In this document: positions 6,919 to 8,357 of the stretch, one piece after another | How the letters are laid out: every line of letters starts with the position of its first letter | Numbering within the stretch: position 1 is the first letter of the stretch | Source of the DNA: Spirochaetaceae bacterium | GTDB lineage: Bacteria; Spirochaetota; Spirochaetia; Treponematales; Breznakiellaceae | Reading direction: 5' to 3' | DNA: 8,357 nt | Assembly: GCA_031290405.1 (NCBI GenBank) | Contig: JAITNO010000135.1 | Coordinates: forward strand, 1 to 8,357 | The notes under the pieces: generated by a model | What the model saw: the letters and a program-made list of their open reading frames with translations, nothing else | What the model was told of the DNA's origin: nothing | Databases searched by the model: none | Position numbers and translations under genes: made by a program

Positions 6919-7006
6919 TCCCCCTTATTCCGATTATCGGCCAGAGGCGTACGGCCTTGAGTGTTTGCAGGGCGCGCACGGAGGCGCCGGCAAGGGTCCC
7001 TCCCAC
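6919..7006. other. short intergenic region, weak -10-like box
   Basis: Between the protease terminator and the HU-like gene the minus strand holds GATAAT (6938-6933) inside the small palindrome CCGATAATCGG, and the AAGGGGG ribosome-binding site. No good -35 box is visible at 16-18 bases, so promoter assignment is weak. I see no small gene here. Confidence 0.3.
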
Positions 7007-7036
7007 AAAAAAGCCCCCGATTTATCGACGGGGGCT
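7007..7036 (-). terminator. Rho-independent terminator of the aspartic protease gene
   Basis: The minus strand has AGCCCCCG (7036-7029), a nine-base loop, CGGGGGCT (7019-7012) and then a run of T to 7007. The perfect eight-base GC stem plus T tract lies six bases after the protease stop. It should isolate the protease transcript from the downstream HU-like gene. Confidence 0.9.
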
Positions 7037-7042
7037 CGGACT

Positions 7043-7483
7043 CTAAAATCCTCTATTGCGGCGGCGGGTGTTTCGCACATAGCGCACCCACTCGTCGCCG
7101 TGGGCTCCTTCGAGCTTCCGCTCGCGTAGGTTGACGCTTAAGTCCATTTGTTCCAGGGGAATGACGCCCAGAAGGGTTTCCTTGGCGTGGGGCAAAACAA
7201 CGGCCTCGCAGACGGCCTGCCGGTCTTTCCAGCGGACGGTAACCCATTCGGTATACGAGCAACTCTCGCGTTTGCCGTTGCCCAGCGAGACTTCGCCGAC
7301 TTCCGTTATCGCGAGGCCCAGCTTCCGCCTCGTTCTTTCGTTAATGACGATGTTGGTGGCTCCGGTGTCCACCAGCGCGCGCAGCTTCGCCTTCCGCACA
7401 TCCTCTTCCTTGATAAATCCGCCCGCCGCATTCCCTGCTTCGCGGGTGTTTACCAGCGTGATTCTTTCGACTACTTCTCCCAT
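7043..7483 (-). CDS. retropepsin-like clan AA aspartic protease
   Basis: A 146-residue single-domain protein resembling the bacterial/archaeal retroviral-type aspartyl protease family. The catalytic motif is ALVDTGATNIVINE (36-49) with D39 as the nucleophile-activating aspartate, followed by beta-rich sequence and the conserved hydrophobic-Gly motif LLGVIPLEQM (104-113). One DTGA per chain implies an active homodimer. No signal peptide or membrane segment is seen; the C-terminus is very basic (YVRNTRRRNRGF). AAGGAG lies seven bases before the ATG, a good promoter lies upstream and a terminator follows at once, so it looks monocistronic. Substrates of this family are largely unknown, and neither neighbour is an obvious substrate. 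An inactive homologue is unlikely because the DTG triad is intact. Confidence 0.85.
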   Translation of the reverse strand: MGEVVERITLVNTREAGNAAGGFIKEEDVRKAKLRALVDTGATNIVINERTRRKLGLAITEVGEVSLGNGKRESCSYTEWVTVRWKDRQAVCEAVVLPHAKETLLGVIPLEQMDLSVNLRERKLEGAHGDEWVRYVRNTRRRNRGF

Positions 7484-7530
7484 GTCAATCTCCTTGTCGT
7501 TGATGCCGCCCGGCTTCGCTGAACTGCGTT

Positions 7531-7559
7531 ATTGTGCCCCGCCCCCCGCCTGCCGTCAA
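7531..7559 (-). promoter_or_regulatory. sigma70-like promoter of the aspartic protease gene
   Basis: TTGACG (7559-7554, five of six) and CACAAT (7536-7531, four of six) are spaced by exactly 17 bases. Initiation near 7524 gives a leader of about 40 bases with AAGGAG close to the protease ATG. The -35 box overlaps the last codon of the open frame that ends at 7556. Confidence 0.65.
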
Positions 7560-8221
7560 GCGCCTTCGAGAAAAAGAAGGCTCGCCGCTTTAACCGGAGG
7601 CGGCGGTCTTTTCCCGCTATGCTGTGCGCGTTTTGTTAAGGGGGCGGAGGCGAAGGGCGGAGTGGGCGACGCCGTGCGGGGTGCGCGTCCTCCGGCGCGT
7701 CCGGCGTCTTCTTGGACGCGCTCGTCGCTGGCGCCCACGTTTTTGTCGCTGGCGACCGCGGCGTGGGCGCCTTCTGCCGCGGCGTGGGCGCCTTCTGCCG
7801 CGGCGTGGGCGCCTTCTACCACGGCGTGAGCGCCTTCTACCACGGCGTGGGCGCCTTCTACCACGGCGTGAGCGCCTTCTACCACGGCGTGGGCGCCTTC
7901 TACCACGGCGTTGTTGCCTTCTACCACGGCGTTGTTGCCTTCTACCACGGCGTTGTTGCCTTCTACCACGGCGTGGGCGCCTTCTACCACGGCGTTGTTG
8001 CCTTCTACCACGGCGTGAGCGCCTTCTACCACGGCGTTGTTGCCAGCGTCCACGGCGTTGTTGCCAGCGTCCACGGCGTGGGCGCCTTCTACCACGGCGT
8101 TGTTGCCTTCTACCACGGCGTGAGCGCCTTCTACCACGGCGTGGGCGCCTTCTACCACGGCGTTGTTGCCAGCGTCCACGGCGTTGTTGCCAGCGTCCAC
8201 GGCGTTGTTGCCAGCGTCCAC
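7556..8221 (-). CDS. doubtful heptapeptide-repeat ORF across the minisatellite
   Basis: A 221-codon open frame with a GTG start, made of seven-residue repeats VVEGAHA, VVEGNNA, VDAGNNA and AAEGAHA, then degenerate heptads (AVASDKN, VGASDER) and a Pro/Ala/Arg-rich tail. In favour: one of the main unit differences (GCC/GCT in the Ala codon) is synonymous in this frame. Against: a tandem repeat whose unit is a multiple of three stays open by construction, and two other frames are equally long. The start codon recurs in every unit without a distinctive ribosome-binding site. A terminator-like hairpin also lies within its last 20 codons. I recognise no family. It may be non-coding. Confidence 0.22.
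   Translation of the reverse strand: MDAGNNAVDAGNNAVDAGNNAVVEGAHAVVEGAHAVVEGNNAVVEGAHAVDAGNNAVDAGNNAVVEGAHAVVEGNNAVVEGAHAVVEGNNAVVEGNNAVVEGNNAVVEGAHAVVEGAHAVVEGAHAVVEGAHAVVEGAHAAAEGAHAAAEGAHAAVASDKNVGASDERVQEDAGRAGGRAPRTASPTPPFASAPLTKRAQHSGKRPPPPVKAASLLFLEGA
7571..7614. terminator. bidirectional terminator-like hairpin
   Basis: CGCCGC and GCGGCG form a stem around TTTAACCGGAG. It is flanked by AAAAAGA on the left and TCTTTT on the right, which extend the pairing and give T-rich tails on both strands. It would stop transcripts arriving from the repeat region (minus) and any antisense transcript (plus). It lies two bases past the stop codon (7617) of one arginine-rich minus frame and inside the last codons of another (ends 7556). 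Confidence 0.6.
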
Positions 8222-8242
8222 GGCGTGGGCGCCTTCTACCGC
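7760..8242. repeat. 21-base minisatellite, 23 exact-length units
   Basis: Twenty-three consecutive 21-base units with no indels. On the plus strand each unit is GGC followed by a first half-module (GTGGGCGCC, GTGAGCGCC or GTTGTTGCC) and a second half-module (TTCTACCAC, TTCTGCCGC or AGCGTCCAC); the last unit ends TTCTACCGC. The AGCGTCCAC half occurs only with GTTGTTGCC. Two more degenerate units in phase (7718-7738 and 7739-7759) extend it leftwards. Units 11-15 and 16-22 share an order of types, pointing to block duplication. Confidence 0.95.
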
Positions 8243-8357
8243 GTCCCGAATGGTTCATTCTCCCTGACGAACGGTTCATTCTCCCTGACGAACGGTTCAT
8301 TCTCCCTGACGAACGGTTCATTCTCCCTGACGAACGGTTCATTCTCCCTGACGAACG
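8236..8357 (-). CDS. possible C-terminal end of a NEPFVRE-repeat protein (partial)
   Basis: One minus frame entering from the right edge reads repeated NEPFVRE heptads and ends NEPFGTR followed by TAG at 8238-8236, exactly where the second minisatellite meets the first. The single difference between the last and the other units (CCA/CCG) is synonymous in this frame. The other frames are also repetitive, and one continues open into the first array as MNRSSGR repeats, so coding is uncertain. The start lies outside the window. I recognise no family. Confidence 0.25.
   Translation of the reverse strand, partial: FVRENEPFVRENEPFVRENEPFVRENEPFVRENEPFGTR
8252..8357. repeat. second 21-base minisatellite, five units and continuing past the window
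   Basis: Units start at 8252, 8273, 8294, 8315 and 8336. Each is GGTTCATTCTCC followed by CTGACGAAC on the plus strand, and all five are identical. The base before the first unit is T where later units have C. The array is cut by the window edge. It has the same period as its left neighbour but an unrelated sequence. Confidence 0.95.

Noticed and set aside
7617..8342. Arginine-rich MNRSSGR/GRRRPRR frame as a confident gene
   Set aside because: A 21-base repeat is open by construction; the composition is extreme and unit differences change residues. Only the terminator position favours it, so it is kept as a question in the findings.
5850..8357. Insertion sequence, integron or attachment site
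   Set aside because: No transposase or integrase, no terminal inverted repeats with target duplications, and no tRNA gene in the window.

Overview
All well-supported genes in this 8357-base, GC-rich window lie on the minus strand, so transcription runs from the right end to the left. No gene is diagnostic of taxonomy. The thioredoxin-reductase C-terminus (GDVRSTSFRQVV...AAHSA) and the HU-like/DUF4469 protein recall spirochaetes of the Treponema group from memory. I treat that as a tentative guess; Synergistota or another anaerobic gut lineage cannot be excluded.

Left part (1-5849) is a housekeeping block read right to left: an NhaC-family Na+/H+ antiporter with its own promoter-like sequence and Shine-Dalgarno; trpE (anthranilate synthase component I) after a short gap holding a strong hairpin; tcdA (tRNA t6A dehydratase, E1-like fold) 3 bases after trpE; a thioredoxin-reductase-like flavoprotein with an altered NADPH-phosphate motif; and an exported M15-type D,D-/L,D-peptidase whose start overlaps the reductase stop (ATGA). 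trpE stands without trpG or other trp genes.

Middle part (5850-7042) holds a GC palindrome, then nine tandem palindromes with an exactly constant 7-base spacer (5976-6187). The array abuts the 3' end of a gene for a two-domain protein (HU-like DNA-binding domain plus Ig-like DUF4469). This array beside a possible structure-binding protein is the most interesting feature of the window.

Right part (7007-8357) holds a retropepsin-like (clan AA) aspartic protease gene that looks like a self-contained unit: a good sigma70-like promoter, an AAGGAG site, the CDS and a Rho-independent terminator. Upstream of it are a bidirectional terminator-like hairpin and two abutting minisatellites. One has 23 units and the other at least 5 units, both with an exact 21-base period. 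Because the period is a multiple of three, several frames stay open on both strands, and I cannot tell whether any of them is a real protein.
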